Shown: positions 24,107-36,729 of the stretch, piece by piece
How the letters are laid out: the number at the start of each line of letters is the position of its first letter
Numbering within the stretch: position 1 is the stretch's first letter
DNA from: Dendrocalamus latiflorus
Taxonomy: Eukaryota; Streptophyta; Magnoliopsida; Poales; Poaceae
DNA: 64,000 bases
Direction: 5' to 3'
Assembly: GCA_017311315.1 (NCBI GenBank)
Contig: CM029613.1
Span: 1,853,749 to 1,917,748, forward strand
Position numbers and translations under genes: made by a program
Notes under the pieces: model-generated
Database searches by the model: none
What the model was told of the DNA's origin: nothing
What the model saw: only the letters and a program-made list of their open reading frames with translations

Positions 24107-27100
24107 TGTAACGCCCCCGTTTCCAGGGGCGCGTACGGACACGGCACTCCGCAACTATTCACGCATGAACAGTTATGAAGTGTCGCGCAAGAGTATACCA
24201 TTGCATGCTTACAACAAAAGACCAGCATATATTTCACATACGGATTAACATCCATTTTCGACAGCGGGGCGTGCAAGCCCAAAGTATACTTACATCACAG
24301 AAACTCCAAGATCCGCTTGAGCGCGGCCAAGACCTAAAGCCACGAGTCCTCGACGACGAAGCAATCTTCAGGGGCGACCTTGACAGAGAAACCTTCACCT
24401 TTGTCTTGATCCTCTAAAGAGTGGATTAAGCAAGCCGTGAGCCAAACAACCGGCTCAGCAAGCCCCAAAGGGACTCTAACTTACTACATGCATGGAACAA
24501 CAAAGGAGGGGCATATATTTGGTTTATTAACTTTGAGTGGATGCAGTTTTATTTGCAAGCATTTTTATAAAATGGTCCCAAAACTACTTCTCAAGAACTC
24601 AGGGGTTTTCACGAAGAGTTCATTAACCAACTAATCAAGTTAAAGTATGTACAAAACTACTTAAGCTTCGCGGCTGGAATCACCCAAGTGACACAGCTCC
24701 AGTAGCCGGGAGCACGGCGTATCCGAATACCATTTATTTGACTCTGCAGAGTTTGCTCAGCTTTACCCACACGATCCCTTAACTCCCGCGACAGAGTTAA
24801 GAAAGCCAGGTCGTTTCACTGCTCAACTCTTTATATAAGCTCTACCCGGTAGAATTCACTCGGGTCTGGATCCCACACACACACACACGCACACCCACAC
24901 AAGAGAAAAACAGTGTCCGCTTCGAGTGAACTTTACCGTTGTTAGGCACCCATAGCGCGGCTCACCTAACCTCACTGCTAAACCACCTGTAGAGTTTCAA
25001 TCGAGTTGAGCAGCTACTAGACAAGTGTTGACAAGTCAACTCCTGTGGTTGAGCGATTACTGTGACATTTGCTCAGCGTAAGGGTTTCAGTCCTTATATT
25101 TTCACATGGTCCGCAACCTCGCCAGGCCCGCGACCCAACTAAGGTAAGCGGTGGGCGTAGACCGTCCCGCGGTTTCCCACTCACCCTTACCCTACTCCAA
25201 ACCTAGGGTAAAAGATTGGCGAGGACCGCCTTGCGGTTTCCACTCCCCCTTACCCTACCTTGTGCACGCCGGCACTCCTCCGCTCTAAGATACGGTGTCC
25301 CATACCACCCTACCTTAGAGTCGGGTTTTTCAAATTCTATTGGCCCCACAGCCACAACCTTATTAGTATAACACTTTGCATGATAATAATAGCCTACAAT
25401 TATCTAGATTATCAGATAATTAATTCTAGGGTTTCAAAGGCATGGCTACAATTTAGACATGGCATTTAACGGTGGTAGGACTAACTATATCACACGTCAT
25501 TCTAAACATTTTATTTTATTTTCGAACTAACATTTCAGAACTAGCTCAATGCAAATAATACATTAACATAATTAAACATTATGGGATACAACATGATCAA
25601 AGGATTTGGGACTTGCCGTCAATCCGGATGATCTCTGCTAGCTCGAACGAAGAAACGCCTGGATCCTGAGCCTGCTCTTGAACTTCCTGGATCTCCGACA
25701 CTAACGCAAACAATTAAAATAAATTAAATCCAGCTTGAGACTAATCAAGCGAGGAAAAATAATCTAATCAAAAAGAAATAAAATGCATAAACACTCCAAA
25801 TGGATTTTTAGGAATTTATCTGGGATGAGTTTGTGGAAGTGGAGGCCAAAAATGGGTCCAGGATATTATTCTGAGCAAGATGGTGAAATTTGGGAATTTT
25901 TGGGATTTTCTGTGATTTTCTAGGATTTATTTGGATTTTCTGGGATTTTAGAAATTGGAAAAAGAGTTAGAAATTCGGGTGAACAGTGCGGGGGCCGGCC
26001 CAGCTACTGTGCGGCCCGGCACCGGGCGGCCCGGGCGGCCGAACGGCCGGACGGCCCACGAGCGCGCGCGCACCGCGCGGCAAACAGGCCGGGGAGGGTC
26101 GGCCCACGCTCGCGCGCCCGCACTGCCCGGATGGCTGGCGCGTGGCTCAGGCGGACGGCTGCGATGCGGAGGAGCGGGCGGTCGGGATGCGCTGCGGGGT
26201 GGATCGGACGGCAGGGAAGTGGCGAGGGTGGTCAGAGCGAGTGGGACGATCGGGCGGTCGCGAATGGGCACCCTTATGAAAATCGGACGGCCGATGGGGG
26301 TTGTCATCCAACAGCTCAAACGAGACGGCAACGGTTGGACGAAGGGCCGGGATGAAGCCACGTCACGGGGGGGGGGCTTCTTCTACCTCCCGCCGTGCGC
26401 ACTCGACCGAAGGGGGCAGAGGCGGTGGGTCTCCACGCTCCGACGGCTACGGGGGTTCTCAAGGCAAGCGAAGGGCACCGGAGGGTAGAGTCAAGTGCCC
26501 TAGTTCCATCTTTGGCCTTGGGGAGGCGGGGGGAGTGGCTGACGGTGGCCGGCGGCGAAAGGGGGAAGCTCGGGTCCATGGTGGCGCTAGGGTCCACCGG
26601 CGGGAAATCAGCCCGTTTGGTGGCGATTTCACGGATAAGGGAGTTCGGGATTTACAATGGTGGCGGTGGAATCGACCGAGGAGCTCTGAGGAAGGCTGGC
26701 CACGGAGAGGCGGCTTGGTCGGCGGTGATCACCGGCGATGGGACTCCACAGGGGCTCTCCTGGCCAGGGACGTCCACCAAAAGTGTCAGTGGACCGTGGA
26801 GGTTCTCGGGGACAGATGAATTGGTGAATGGAGAAGGGTAGAGAGAGATTGCCTTTTCGGGGCTTGCCGGCGCAGGGGAGGATGGCGGCGGGGCCCTGGG
26901 CGATGTGGCTCCGATTGGCAGCTCGGGGAGGTAGCTGGGCAGGGTGAGAAACGAATGAGAGCGTCGGGGAGGCTTGAGGGGCAAGGGAAGCAAGGGGGCA
27001 GGGGATGGGGCTTTTATGCCCCGGGCGGAGCGAGGGAATCCGAGGGAGGGGGAGAGCGGCAATGGTGCCGGCGATCAAGGGAGTGGACAGGGGAGTGGTT

Positions 27101-27668
27101 GGGGAGTCTTTCCGCGCGATGGGGCAGTGACCGGGTGGCAGAGTGAGTTAAGGCGGGGAGTGGCAGAGCGGGAGCAGGTGGCGGGGCGGCGTGGGCACGG
27201 CGAGGCTTGCGGGCGAAGGGAGGAGAAAGGGAACTGGCAGGTGGGCCGGAGCAGAGGCGGGCGACGCGGCGCGAGGGCGTCCACCCGTTTGGACAGGAGC
27301 TGTCGGGGCGATGTTGGCGCGGGGAGAAGCCAGGGCGCAGAGGCGGTGCCGTCGCAGGCGGGCGCGGCGCGCAGCGCGAGCGCGTGCGCGGGGAGAAGGC
27401 GGGGAGCAGAGGGAGACGCCAGCGGGGAGAAGGAGCGGAGAAGGCGGAAAGGAGGCGGGGCGCCAACGGGCTGGGGAGGGCGCAGGGGCGCGCGAGGGAG
27501 GGGAAAGCGGAGAGAGAGAGAGAGCGCCAGCGGAGGCAAACGGCGCCTGGCCGGAAGAAGAAAGTGGCGGCGGGGAAAACTTTCCCGAAAAGGAAAGTTT
27601 TCAGAAAATCAACCAAAATTTAGCAAAAATCAAATAAAATTCCAGTTTGAAATTTTGAGGCTTTTTCA
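24107..27668 (-). repeat. 5' LTR of the gypsy element
   Basis: 3562 bp and near-identical to 15345-18905. Reading along, I noticed only two differences. A G run near 17605-17613 has 9 G while its partner near 26367-26376 has 10. Base C 18858 corresponds to T 27621. I did not align every base. It is preceded on the element's own internal side by the primer site at 24090-24101. Confidence 0.95.
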
Positions 27669-27814
27669 AGATCGTCTGTTCGAAACGGCACATTGTAACG
27701 TACGGCTAAACGGCGTTCTGGAAGAAAACAACTGGTAGCAATGCAACAGCTAGATCCAACAAAGACCGGACTAGAGGCCTGGCAAACAACGCATCACCTT
27801 GTTAGGTGAGGTGA

Positions 27815-28165
27815 TACGGTTTGCTTTTTTCGGTTATAGTTTATAGCTTATAGTTATAATTTATGGTGTTTAATAATAACGTAAGTGTTTATACGAATAA
27901 ATTGAATATTAATAAATTATTTTGAATATAATTATTTTAATATACTATTTTGAAAAACGAATAAATCGTCTTAACTATTTACTATGGTTGGTTCCTTTTC
28001 GGTTATGGTTTATAACTTATAGTTATGATTTATGGCTTTTAATAGTAACGTAGGTATTTATACGAATAAATCGAATGTTAATAAGTCACTTCGAAAAAAA
28101 AATATTCTAATAAACTATTTTTAAAAACGAATAAATTATCTCCTCTATTTATTCAGAAAAGTTAT
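27815..28165. mobile_element. Two related MITE remnants in tandem
   Basis: 'ttttttcggttatagtttatagcttatag' at 27825 recurs as 'ccttttcggttatggtttataac' at 27991. Both are followed by 'tttatacgaataaat.gaat.ttaataa' and 'aaaaacgaataaat'. Each resembles the element at 62586-62787 and the fragment at 4520-4640. They sit about 150 bp outside the gypsy element. Confidence 0.55.
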
Positions 28166-28884
28166 AACCTGTAGAAGATAAACCATAAAGAAAGCAGGCA
28201 GCGTTACCATCAAAAGTCCGCTCGGCCCTGGTACCGGCACGGCCGGACGGAGCCAGGCCCCAGCCCCGTGTGGCCTCGTAAGTTTGCCCGCACCGCTACG
28301 GCAACACGTGTGGCGATCGACGCGCGAACCATCGGCGCCGCGTGGCCCCGCGCTCGCAGTGGGAAACCGTCGCTCTCCGTGTGCGCGCAGCGCCGAGAGG
28401 AAGGCTTCGATCGTGGGGGTTTGACCGGGACGGGCTGCAGCCGCACGGCCAGGATCGCGCGGGCCGCGGATCGTACGCAAGCGGGCGGCGCGCTTGTCGC
28501 CTCCCCCCTGCGCGCGCGTACGAGCGGAAGCCCCCATCTCCTTCCCCCTGTCTGCCTGGCCTTCTTCAATCCCACGGGGAATTATTATTGCCGCAGTTTC
28601 TGCCCTACCCAGGTGTGCCCAGGAAAAACGAACAAGCACAACCGAACAAAGAATTCACCGTCACTCCACCGGCAGCTGCCTCACGCTTTATCTTTCAAGC
28701 AAGGACCCGTGGCTTTTTTGGTTGGTGCCGTGATTTCGCCCTGCCTGTGTGCGTAAAAATTTAGGCATGTTTTAAACGCGAGAGTTCTGTAAGAAATTTA
28801 TATAGAACAATTCGGTTTTTTTTGGGTAAGAATTTCCACGTTCTAAATAGGGTCTCTTAGTGCCACCTCATGTACGGAAAAAAA
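28166..28884. other. GC-rich stretch, no recognised gene
   Basis: 28200-28560 is CpG-rich and opens overlapping frames of up to 164 codons on both strands. None shows a domain I know, and all have the Arg/Ala/Gly/Pro-rich composition of GC-rich non-coding DNA. It may be an old promoter or captured first exon. Confidence 0.4.
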
Positions 28885-29146
28885 TCTTTACTATTATAAA
28901 AATATGAGTTGGTGGTTGATCCATTCTACCTTCTCTCTTTTTAGCCATCCGATTAGATCTGGACCATTCGTCTCTCTCATGATACAACCGCCCATCTCCT
29001 CCACTTTTTTCATCTCTTCGCGCATTCTGATCACCCTTCTCTCTCTGTCGTTTACTCTGCAATGTTTGATATGTGAAGTTGGCTAGGTAGTAAGTTCCGT
29101 CACATTATTTTTATGACTTCATTGAAACGCACGGGTCTCTAACTAA
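28885..29146 (+). mobile_element. Small non-autonomous Helitron-like element
   Basis: The left end is TCTTTACTATTATAAAAAT preceded by A. The right end is 'gaaacgcacgggtctctaactaa' followed by T. Plant Helitrons start TC(T)..CTATTA, carry a 'caacgcacggg' block near the 3' end, finish CTRR and insert between A and T. The 262-bp interior has no genes. The 3' hairpin is weak or absent, so the call is moderate. Confidence 0.5.
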
Positions 29147-29889
29147 TCACGAAAAGAAATGTCACGAGATTGATCTTCCATGAATTGGCAAACTTTAGTA
29201 AAAGAGCACGCTACTATGCTAATGGCGATTTTGGTAAGCAAAGGTATGCCGAATACGCTCAACACTATTAAAGCCTCGTTAGGAGCAAAGGATTTTCACA
29301 AGAATTTTATAGAAACTTCATATAAACAAGTTTAATTCCGTAGTGCATATTAATCAATATATATACAAAACATAACTCTATCTTCAATCATAAACATTAA
29401 AGTTTAGATAACTAAAACAACTATGTTTTGTAATATAAGCATGTGTATCGTTGTATCTGGTGAGCAAAATAGCACGGAAAAATCGGCTAGTAGAAGAGCG
29501 AAACAAGGTTACCCACTTTCTCTGTGTTAAAACAACGCGGTAGCCGAGTAGGCTTAGACAAGTATGCATACCAGTAAACTCGTAAATCTACGAGCCAGAC
29601 CAAGCGCGTGTCACAAAAAGCCACATACTAACACGGAGTTCGATTAGATTTCGAGCAGGAAACGAAACATACAGATCCAACAAAATAAATTGGTTGGAAC
29701 TTGGCGATGAATAACCGTACCCGAGTGCCAGCCCAGGAAGCCGGGACCTGCCAGAGCGTCCGGGGTACAGATGGGGCACCCCGAGGGGGGCAAACGGAAC
29801 GGTGGTTTCATTGTTTTTGGGGTGCTTACTTAGGTTTATTCCTTTGGTTTTTGGGATTATTCAGCACTGTTTGGGATTATATGGGATTT
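29147..29889. other. Spacer upstream of the synthase gene; no gene seen
   Basis: Short frames only. A small GC-rich patch at 29705-29800 has no recognised content. Confidence 0.35.
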
Positions 29890-30060
29890 TTTCTATGCAG
29901 TTGTTGTAAATGTTTTGTGTAATTAAATTTAAAATTTTTAAAATAGAAAAAATAGGTTCTTTTATCATGAACAATGTAAAGAAATATGAAAGATAAAAAA
30001 CTATAGTAAAGTTAAAAATAATTAAATGAAATAAAGAAGTTAGAAAGTAGAAACCAAATA
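29890..30060. mobile_element. MITE, family A fragment, copy 3
   Basis: Carries the family core 'gtgtaattaaatttaaaatt' and 'acaatgtaaagaaatatgaaag'. It ends close to the start of the pyrimidine-rich leader of the downstream gene. Confidence 0.5.
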
Positions 30061-30129
30061 CTACATTGGTGGTGCCGGCGTGCGTACGTCGAGGCGCAAA
30101 ACCACGAGAGAACCGAGCCAAACCCAAGA

Positions 30130-30610
30130 GCCCATCGTTCATCTCGCATCTCCCCTCTCTCTCGTTGCTCTTTTAAGGACGAAACCGCCACCTCCCCTCC
30201 CCTGCTCCTCCTCTTCGTCGTCTCCTCTGCCCTTCCCTTCCCTCCCATCTCATCTCACTCTCCTTCTCATCGCTATCCGACCGAAATTATTTTCCCTACC
30301 TAATTTGCATGCCCCCCGGTCTCTCGCGTCAGTTCTGTCTGCGTTAATTACCGCTTCCCGGTCGGGCTATTGATGAGGGCAAACGACTGAATCCATCCCA
30401 GTTCTTTCCGGTATCTTGTTATCTTGCATGTCAATTTCCCTACTTATGCCAGGAAAACTTACTGCGAGTGCAGTAATCTGTGCAGGCGCTGCGGCCTGTT
30501 CGGCGTATTCCCTCTTAGCCTGACAGGTGTTGTTGGCCGTGCGCTTCGGGTTCTGTTGTCACAGATAGGCAGCGTCGGTTCCTTCTCTTGTTTCGGGCTT
30601 GGAACGTAAC
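30130..30610 (+). promoter_or_regulatory. Leader of the phosphatidylserine synthase gene
   Basis: 30150-30270 is strongly pyrimidine-rich (CTCTCCT runs), typical of grass core promoters and 5' UTRs. A possible leader intron runs from 'ttccg/gtatctt' near 30411 to 'gttgtcacag' near 30563, leaving 'ataggcagcgtcgg..' just before the ATG. The transcription start is not determined. Confidence 0.4.
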
Positions 30611-33600
30611 ATGGGGGCGAAGCAGAGGGCGAGGCACGGCGAGGAGAAGAGGCTGCCTGCGCCGCCGGCGCCCGATGGCGGCGCCGAGGAGTACGACCCC
30701 TGGACGGCGTGGCTCTACAAGCCGCACACCATCTCAGTGCTCCTCGTCGGTGCTTGCCTTCTAATGTGAGTGCTCTCGATTAATTTCTCTCGTGTCCTGG
30801 TAAAGTTTCGTGCTGTTTTGCTGCCTTTTGACTTATCGCGTTTCTTGGTGCGAAAACTACAATGCGTGTGTTGGGGCAAGTACAAGAGCGCCAGAGCAAT
30901 CAGGTGCTGCAACAGTGTCAGAGTTGAAAGGCAATCGTGTACTCATGTGGTTCTTTTTTCCCTTCAAAGAAAGAATTTTTGGGTTGAAATTTAATGATTT
31001 GTGTCAGAGAATTGAACTTTTGAATAATAGATGGATTGGCAAGCCGAATAGTGGAGCGTACGAGTGGCTGAGGAGAACCGGAATCTTGTTCAAATATTTC
31101 ATGCCGAAATTTGTCTGAAATAATCTTTTTGCCATGGCTCCATTTCACCTCATTTTAGCAAGTGTAATTTACATGAGAAGCTCATTTTCTGACGCTTTTT
31201 AAATGGAAGAAATAGGCTCACCGAGAACTCTATTACTGCTGCTTCGTGAAAGGACGAAACCCCCATCATGCTTAGAGCTAAATCTCAGAAGTAATCCTTA
31301 GTTGTGTAACATGAGTGCCAAGTTATCCCAAAGATGTGTCACACGGGACAAGCAATTCAGTAACTTGATAGGCTGTAGAAGTTGATACGAACCGTACTGA
31401 TGAAATGTGGGGCGTTGTCCTTTTCACTTTCTCGTGGTGCCATCTGACTTCAGATTCATTTTCAGCTGGGCAAGTGGAGCTCTTGATCCAGAAGGTGCTG
31501 CTTCACACAGCAGTGTGACATCTATTAAGAGGTATGGCTGAAGTCATCTCAATTTTTTACTGTCCTGTTTAGGCTGTATTGAAGTTATACAATCAATACA
31601 TTTATCCAAGAAAAATCAGGTTACCTTCGCATTCTGATGCTGCCTTTTGGGCTTGAACCGCACTCCTCGTAGCATTGCACGATGATTGTAGAGAGTGACA
31701 CTGACTTATTTTCTCACTGACACTTTCCAGGGGTGTCTGGGCTATGATTGCCGTCTTCCTTGCCTACTGCACGCTCCAAGCACCTTCAACGTGAGTTACT
31801 ATTCCTCCTTTCTTTACGTAAACCAAACATTAGTGCTTCATTAGTGCAGCGCTTATCGTTTGTCAGGTTGCTTAAGTGGCAATGGCAGTCCCTTCTCCAG
31901 CTTTAGTAGTGTAGCGCTTGTTGTTCGTCAGGATGTTTCAAGTAGCAACAGCCAAATTACCTAGAGGTCCCCAACTATGTTTTACACATGCAAACTTTGT
32001 CTTCCTTGATTTCATAACAATTTTGGATCCTGCAGTAAATCTTCTGTACATATGTTAGATCAATATGCTGATATTTTTGGATGAGAATAATCCAGCCTTC
32101 TGGCAATATTGTCACAGGATACTTATTAGGCCCCATCCTGCTGTCTGGCGTCTGGTGCACGGGCTGGCTGTTGTTTACCTTGTTGCTCTTACCTTCCTTC
32201 TTTTCCAGGTTAGCTACATGCACTAACGGCTATTGTTCTCTTGGATTCTTAATGCCAAACTACTTGATTTTGACACTTCAGGATAAAGGCCATACACCTT
32301 GGATATATAGTGCAGTCTGCTGTGATTCTAATTTGTTGCTCATTTTCCAGAATCGTGATGATGCTCGCCAGTTCATGAAACACCTTTACCCTGATCTTGG
32401 AGTTGGTAATATATTTTTATGAAATAGTTTCACAATTGTACAAAAATTTGTGTTAACAAACCTTTCTTTAACCTAATGCAGAATTACCAGAGAGATCCTA
32501 TGGAGCTGATTGCCGTCTGTATGTTCCAGAAAACCCTAAAAACAAGTTCATAAATATTTATGTATGATTTTCCATGTGAACCTTCCTATTTTATGAAGAT
32601 GCCCTTCTTGTTATTATTGTTGTTATTCCATCAAATTTGACGGTTTGATCTATGCATAGGAGACATTGTTTGATGAATTTGTTATTGCCCATGTCTTGGG
32701 TTGGTGGGGTAAGGCTGTAATGATACGAAACCAACCTCTTCTTTGGGTCTTGTCGATTGGCTTTGAGCTAATGGAGGTTAGATCTTGTTGCCTTGTTGGA
32801 AGAACTTTGTTAGTTTTTCTTCTTACAGTCTCGTTGACAAGGAAGTATGCTTATTACGACCTTTTGCAGCTTACGTTCCAACATATGTTGCCTAATTTTA
32901 ACGAGTGTTGGTGGGATAGTATTATCTTGGACATCTTGATCTGCAATTGGTTTGGTAAGACATTTGAAGACAGTTAACAACTTAGCATTCATGTTTCATA
33001 CCTTCAGTCCTTCAGTTACAAACCTGAAATATATGTGATCTAAAAATTCTTCAGTAATAGGGTTGGGCATATTAAAATAATCGAGTGCTTCTCAGTTTGC
33101 ATGATTTGATACAGTTTCTTTGGATTTGACCCTATCAACTGTAACATGATAATATAAATAATATTGATGTGATTTATCTAAAAGTTGAAAGGGAAAAATG
33201 TAGTGCCTGATCGACGTATTGCTGACATACAACACTTACTAGTGTACAAGAAATATTTAAGTTCTCTTTCTTTGCTTAATGGTAGAAAGTAAACTTTCTA
33301 TTGCCACAACACTTGCAAAACAAGTCTTTCATGATTGCGTTTATTTTAATAAAAAAATTTATACCATTTTACTCTATAATCTTGTCAAAGATTGACTGAC
33401 CTTGCTTTGCTGAAATCACCATCTTTAATCGGTCCAGTTCAAATAAATTACGTACTAAAATGTTTATACAAGAGTCCAGGGTTATTCAGCTGATTGAATA
33501 TTCATGACGTTGGATATCCTTTGAACTTTAGTAAACCATTTGTATGTAAAACAAGAGTTGCTGGCTGCTGCAACACTTGATATCATTTGGCCTGTGAGCA

Positions 33601-35337
33601 TGCAATGCTTATCCTGTCGCAGGTAAAGCCTTATACTGAAATGCTGGTATTCTGATTAAGGTATTTGGGCGGGAATGCATACAGTTCGTTACTTTGACGG
33701 TAAAACATATGAATGGGTTGGGCTGAGCCGCCAGCCAAGCATCATGGGTAAGGTATGTTCACTGAACATGCGTTAACAGACCAACGGTATCTTCATTTCA
33801 TAAGCCAATTACAGTCTCCTCATAATTGGATTACTTTGTAGATATCTATTACATCTCCTAATTAGATCAGTGACCTGGTTCTTGTCCTCTGCTCTTTTAT
33901 CATCATGATCCATAGTCCCAGATCCTTTGTACTTGTCAAATTGCCCTGGGCTCCTTTGGTTTTCGTAAGAATTACAGCATGAATAATGTTCTGAGTTATG
34001 ACAGCCTCCTGCCAGAGTATAGTCGAAGACGAGTGACTCCATAAAACAGTTCCGTTAGCCAGATACTGAGCAAAAGTGAATTGCTACTTCTTGTATGTGA
34101 GATGCCAGGCAATATGTGAGGGCTTCCCAGTGGGGCTGTATTGCATTTTTTGTTGGGCTGTCCAAATCTGCCATTTGTCATTATTGATCCCTGAATTTTT
34201 CTTTATAATTTATTTTACTGCATGTCATTCTCTATGCATTACCTGATACTGTATCCACATGTGAATAGTTACACTCTCTTTGAGACAACCAAACTTTTTA
34301 ATCAGACTTGCTCATATTGTATCCTTGGGCCAGGAGCCAATCCGCATTCTCCTGCTAAGTTATTGATATTGTCTAATAAAAATTGTTAACAATGAGATAA
34401 AGGCATTGTTATGACCAAGAAATCATATAATTTTATCGTGTTTTTACTCCTGGAAAGTATTAACTGGCTTGACAGTAGTTCACTAAACTATTGAAAATAC
34501 TTTCACATAAGCTGATTGTTTGTACTCTCGATGTGGATTTGGTGTTGAAACTCGAAGCTCATTTGTGCGCGCTAGTTTGGTTCAGTCTGTTTACACTGTC
34601 TACTATCTCCCTTTTGACTTGCAGGTGAAAAGATCATTGAGCCAGTTCACCCCTGCACAATGGGACAAGGATCAATGGCACCCTTTCATGGGACCATTGC
34701 GGTTCATCCAAGTGTTGTTCCTCTGCGTCGTTTTCATGACAGTGGAGCTTAACACATTTTTCCTTAAATTTTGCCTCTGGATTCCTCCAAGAAATCCCTT
34801 GGTTGTGTACAGATTGATCCTTTGGTGGTTGATTGCTATTCCAACCATTCGGGAGTACAACTCCTACCTGCAAGACAGGTCCTCTGAATTCTCCTGTACA
34901 CGATCTCTAGCATTGCATATTTATTTCCAATTGTACGCTTGAACAGGTGCTATCTTTTTCTTGACGGATTGTTGGTATTTGCCTGTAATTTTGATCACCT
35001 CAGCAAACCGGTGAAGAAGGTTGGGGCCTTTTGTTGGCTCTCTCTAGCTATATGCATAGTGGAGCTTCTTATCTGCATGAAGTTTGGACATGGTGAGCTC
35101 TTCTGTTTTCACCTTTCTTGTGTCACACATAGCACTAGTCACCTTTCTTGGGATTTCTTGAGCTGCATATTTGGCAAATTGAGTTGCTAACATTCAGCAA
35201 TGTGTCCAGGGTTGTTTCATGATGCAATGCCCACTTGGTTGATCATCTTTTGGAGCTCGGTGGGGATAGCACTCGTGATTTTCTTGGTTGCATGGTCTTG
35301 GAGGAACCACCAAAAGTTCCGGAGAAAGCAGCTCTAA
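30611..35337 (+). CDS. PSS1: Phosphatidylserine synthase, base-exchange type (PSS1), 12 exons
   Basis: The enzyme swaps the head group of an existing phospholipid for L-serine at the ER membrane, making phosphatidylserine. Exons: 30611-30765, 31466-31531, 31731-31790, 32118-32208, 32351-32405, 32482-32561, 32660-32776, 32870-32954, 33661-33752, 34625-34878, 35004-35092, 35210-35337. They sum to 1272 nt, 423 codons plus TAA, with GT/AG borders and matching phases at every junction. The N-terminus has YDPWTAWLYKPHTIS. Then come ALDPEGAASH, LIRPHPAVWRLVHG, NRDDARQFMKHL, YGADCRLYVPEN and FDEFVIAHVLGWWGKA. NFNECWWDSIILDILICNWFG is the most conserved block of the PSS family, followed by RYFDGKTYEWVGLSRQP. 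Many hydrophobic spans and a basic C-tail (WRNHQKFRRKQL) fit a multi-pass ER protein. No disruption is seen. Residue Ser replaces the Arg I expect at the exon 10/11 junction. Confidence 0.96.
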
Positions 35338-35543
35338 TGGATTCACCACAAGAACGTTTACTCGAATCACTTCAAACTTTCTCCTCCTTTTTTGTGATAC
35401 ATAGGCTGTAAATATGTGATGTAACCTAAAATCTCAGGGAAGCCATTTTCTGCTGCTCCTAACGGGAACCTGGTTTGTCAAGCTCATTGTCTTTTTAAAA
35501 GCGACAACGGAGGGTTACGGGCCCTCCTGAACCTCTTCATGTT
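35338..35543 (+). other. 3' flank of the synthase gene
   Basis: Likely 3' UTR. 'tgtgatgtaacc' and T-rich stretches occur but no clear polyadenylation signal. Confidence 0.4.
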
Positions 35544-36180
35544 CATTGCAAACTTTTTTCTCGAAAACGCAAGAAGCGTTTCATTGAATTGAGGAGGAGC
35601 AAAGGACAGAGAACAGACTCAAAAACTATTACATATGCGGTACAATGGAAAGGGGAAGAAGCCTGAAAATTCAGGTCCCCTTCTGGAGGAATACCGACAA
35701 GTTGGGAACACCATTGGATTGCCGGGTCTGGTGGTTGTCCGCGCGGGGCTCTTGACGTCCATAGCTTCAGGTGGTCGGCGAAGAGGCGGAGCGTAGTTGT
35801 CAGGTCAAGGAGCTCGTGGCGGAAGGTCATCTGGTTGCGCCGCTTCCAAGTGATCCAGAGAGCGAGGAGGAGGATGCCAGGATGGTGTTCTTCCATTAGG
35901 TGGTGAGTGCAGGCAGGTTGCAGACGACCGCTTCATACCTCTGTTCAATTGTGCGTTGGTCCGAAGGCGAGGACATAATTCGCTGCCAGAAGTGCTGTGA
36001 TGACGGGCATGAGACGAATAGGTGGCCAATTGTCCCTGCAACACCTGGGCAGGATGGGCAGAAGTGCTCAGTTCTAGCCTTCTGGTGTCGCAGGATCCAG
36101 AAGAACACTTGGCACTTTCTCTGGAGCAAAGTTGTCCCAGTTAAACTGCTGCAAGGATGCTACAGCCTGAACAACAGCTC
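35544..36180 (-). mobile_element. 5'-truncated LINE (non-LTR retrotransposon) fragment
   Basis: The minus strand encodes KCQVFFWILRHQKARTEHF, CPSCPGVAGTIGHLFVSCP and FWQRIMSS, the zf-RVT zinc-binding domain found after the reverse transcriptase of plant LINEs. Next, in another frame, comes LLLALWITWKRRNQMTFRH. The 3' end reads 'ttcaatgaaacgcttcttgcg..cgagaaaaaa', the usual tail. The 5' side stops near 36180, so over 80 percent of the element is missing. Frames are broken. Confidence 0.8.
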
Positions 36181-36238
36181 ATTGTTGTCAGCACCATATG
36201 ATTGAATATTTTCAAGATCACTGCTGTACAAGGCCGGA

Positions 36239-36544
36239 TGTAGCGAGCTAATAAATAAAGATTAATAGGTGGCCTAGCTTTAAACAACCGGGCCTTACAA
36301 TAGACCCAATAGTATAATAAATATACCAATATATTTTTACTTTTTGCAATTATTAAGAGATAGAATGGGGATTTCCTATCCTACCCTATTCATGTATATA
36401 TAAACTCCCAACAGGGGGGCGAGAGAACAAGAGCCACTCATTTCTACTAGCTCTGTCTCTCTCTGTCAGTCGTCTCTCAGCTCTCAGTCTATATCCCCAA
36501 GGGAGAAACGTTTACCCTGTACCTACTGTTGTGCTCATACAACA
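36239..36544 (+). repeat. 5' LTR of the palindromic-repeat element
   Basis: Starts TGTAGCGAGC, shows 'catgtatatataaactccc' (TATA type) and ends 'gctcatacaaca'. It shares 'agccactcatttctactag' with the 3' LTR. An AT-rich insertion of about 20 bp follows the first bases relative to the other copies. Confidence 0.65.
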
Positions 36545-36729
36545 AACAGTTAGCTCCATCCGTGGGGAGCACACAAGAAGCTGTGTGAGGAAGAGTCAAC
36601 CGGGGCACGACCACAAGTGGGTCATCGACACCCATGACCGCTTCATGATAGATGTAGTCGTGAGGCATTTGACGACCTCATAATAGCCGCCACGAAAGAG
36701 GTCCGTTGGATCTAATGTGTGCTCAAATC

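Larger units (their letters stand above)
15345..27668 (-). mobile_element. Ty3/gypsy chromovirus-type LTR retrotransposon, defective
   Basis: A 12.3-kb element in minus orientation. LTRs of 3561 and 3562 bp run TG..CA. In element sense the order is 5' LTR, initiator-Met primer site, gag with zinc knuckles, protease remnant, reverse transcriptase, RNase H, integrase, chromodomain-like tail, polypurine tract, 3' LTR. That order, with integrase last, defines Ty3/gypsy. The chromodomain-like end and long LTRs suggest the Tekay/Del lineage (inference). The flanks share AGAT (15341-15344 and 27669-27672), the likely target duplication, though one base is ambiguous. All coding modules carry stops or frameshifts, so this copy cannot make its own proteins. 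Confidence 0.93.

Noticed and set aside
28145..28764. Frames of up to 164 codons on both strands around 28.4 kb
   Set aside because: Composition typical of non-coding CpG-rich DNA. No domain or exon structure found.
36239..36545. Solo-LTR interpretation of the 36.2 kb LTR
   Set aside because: A matching LTR lies at 39652-39936 in the same orientation, with a shared internal repeat region and a primer-site-like sequence, so it is one element.
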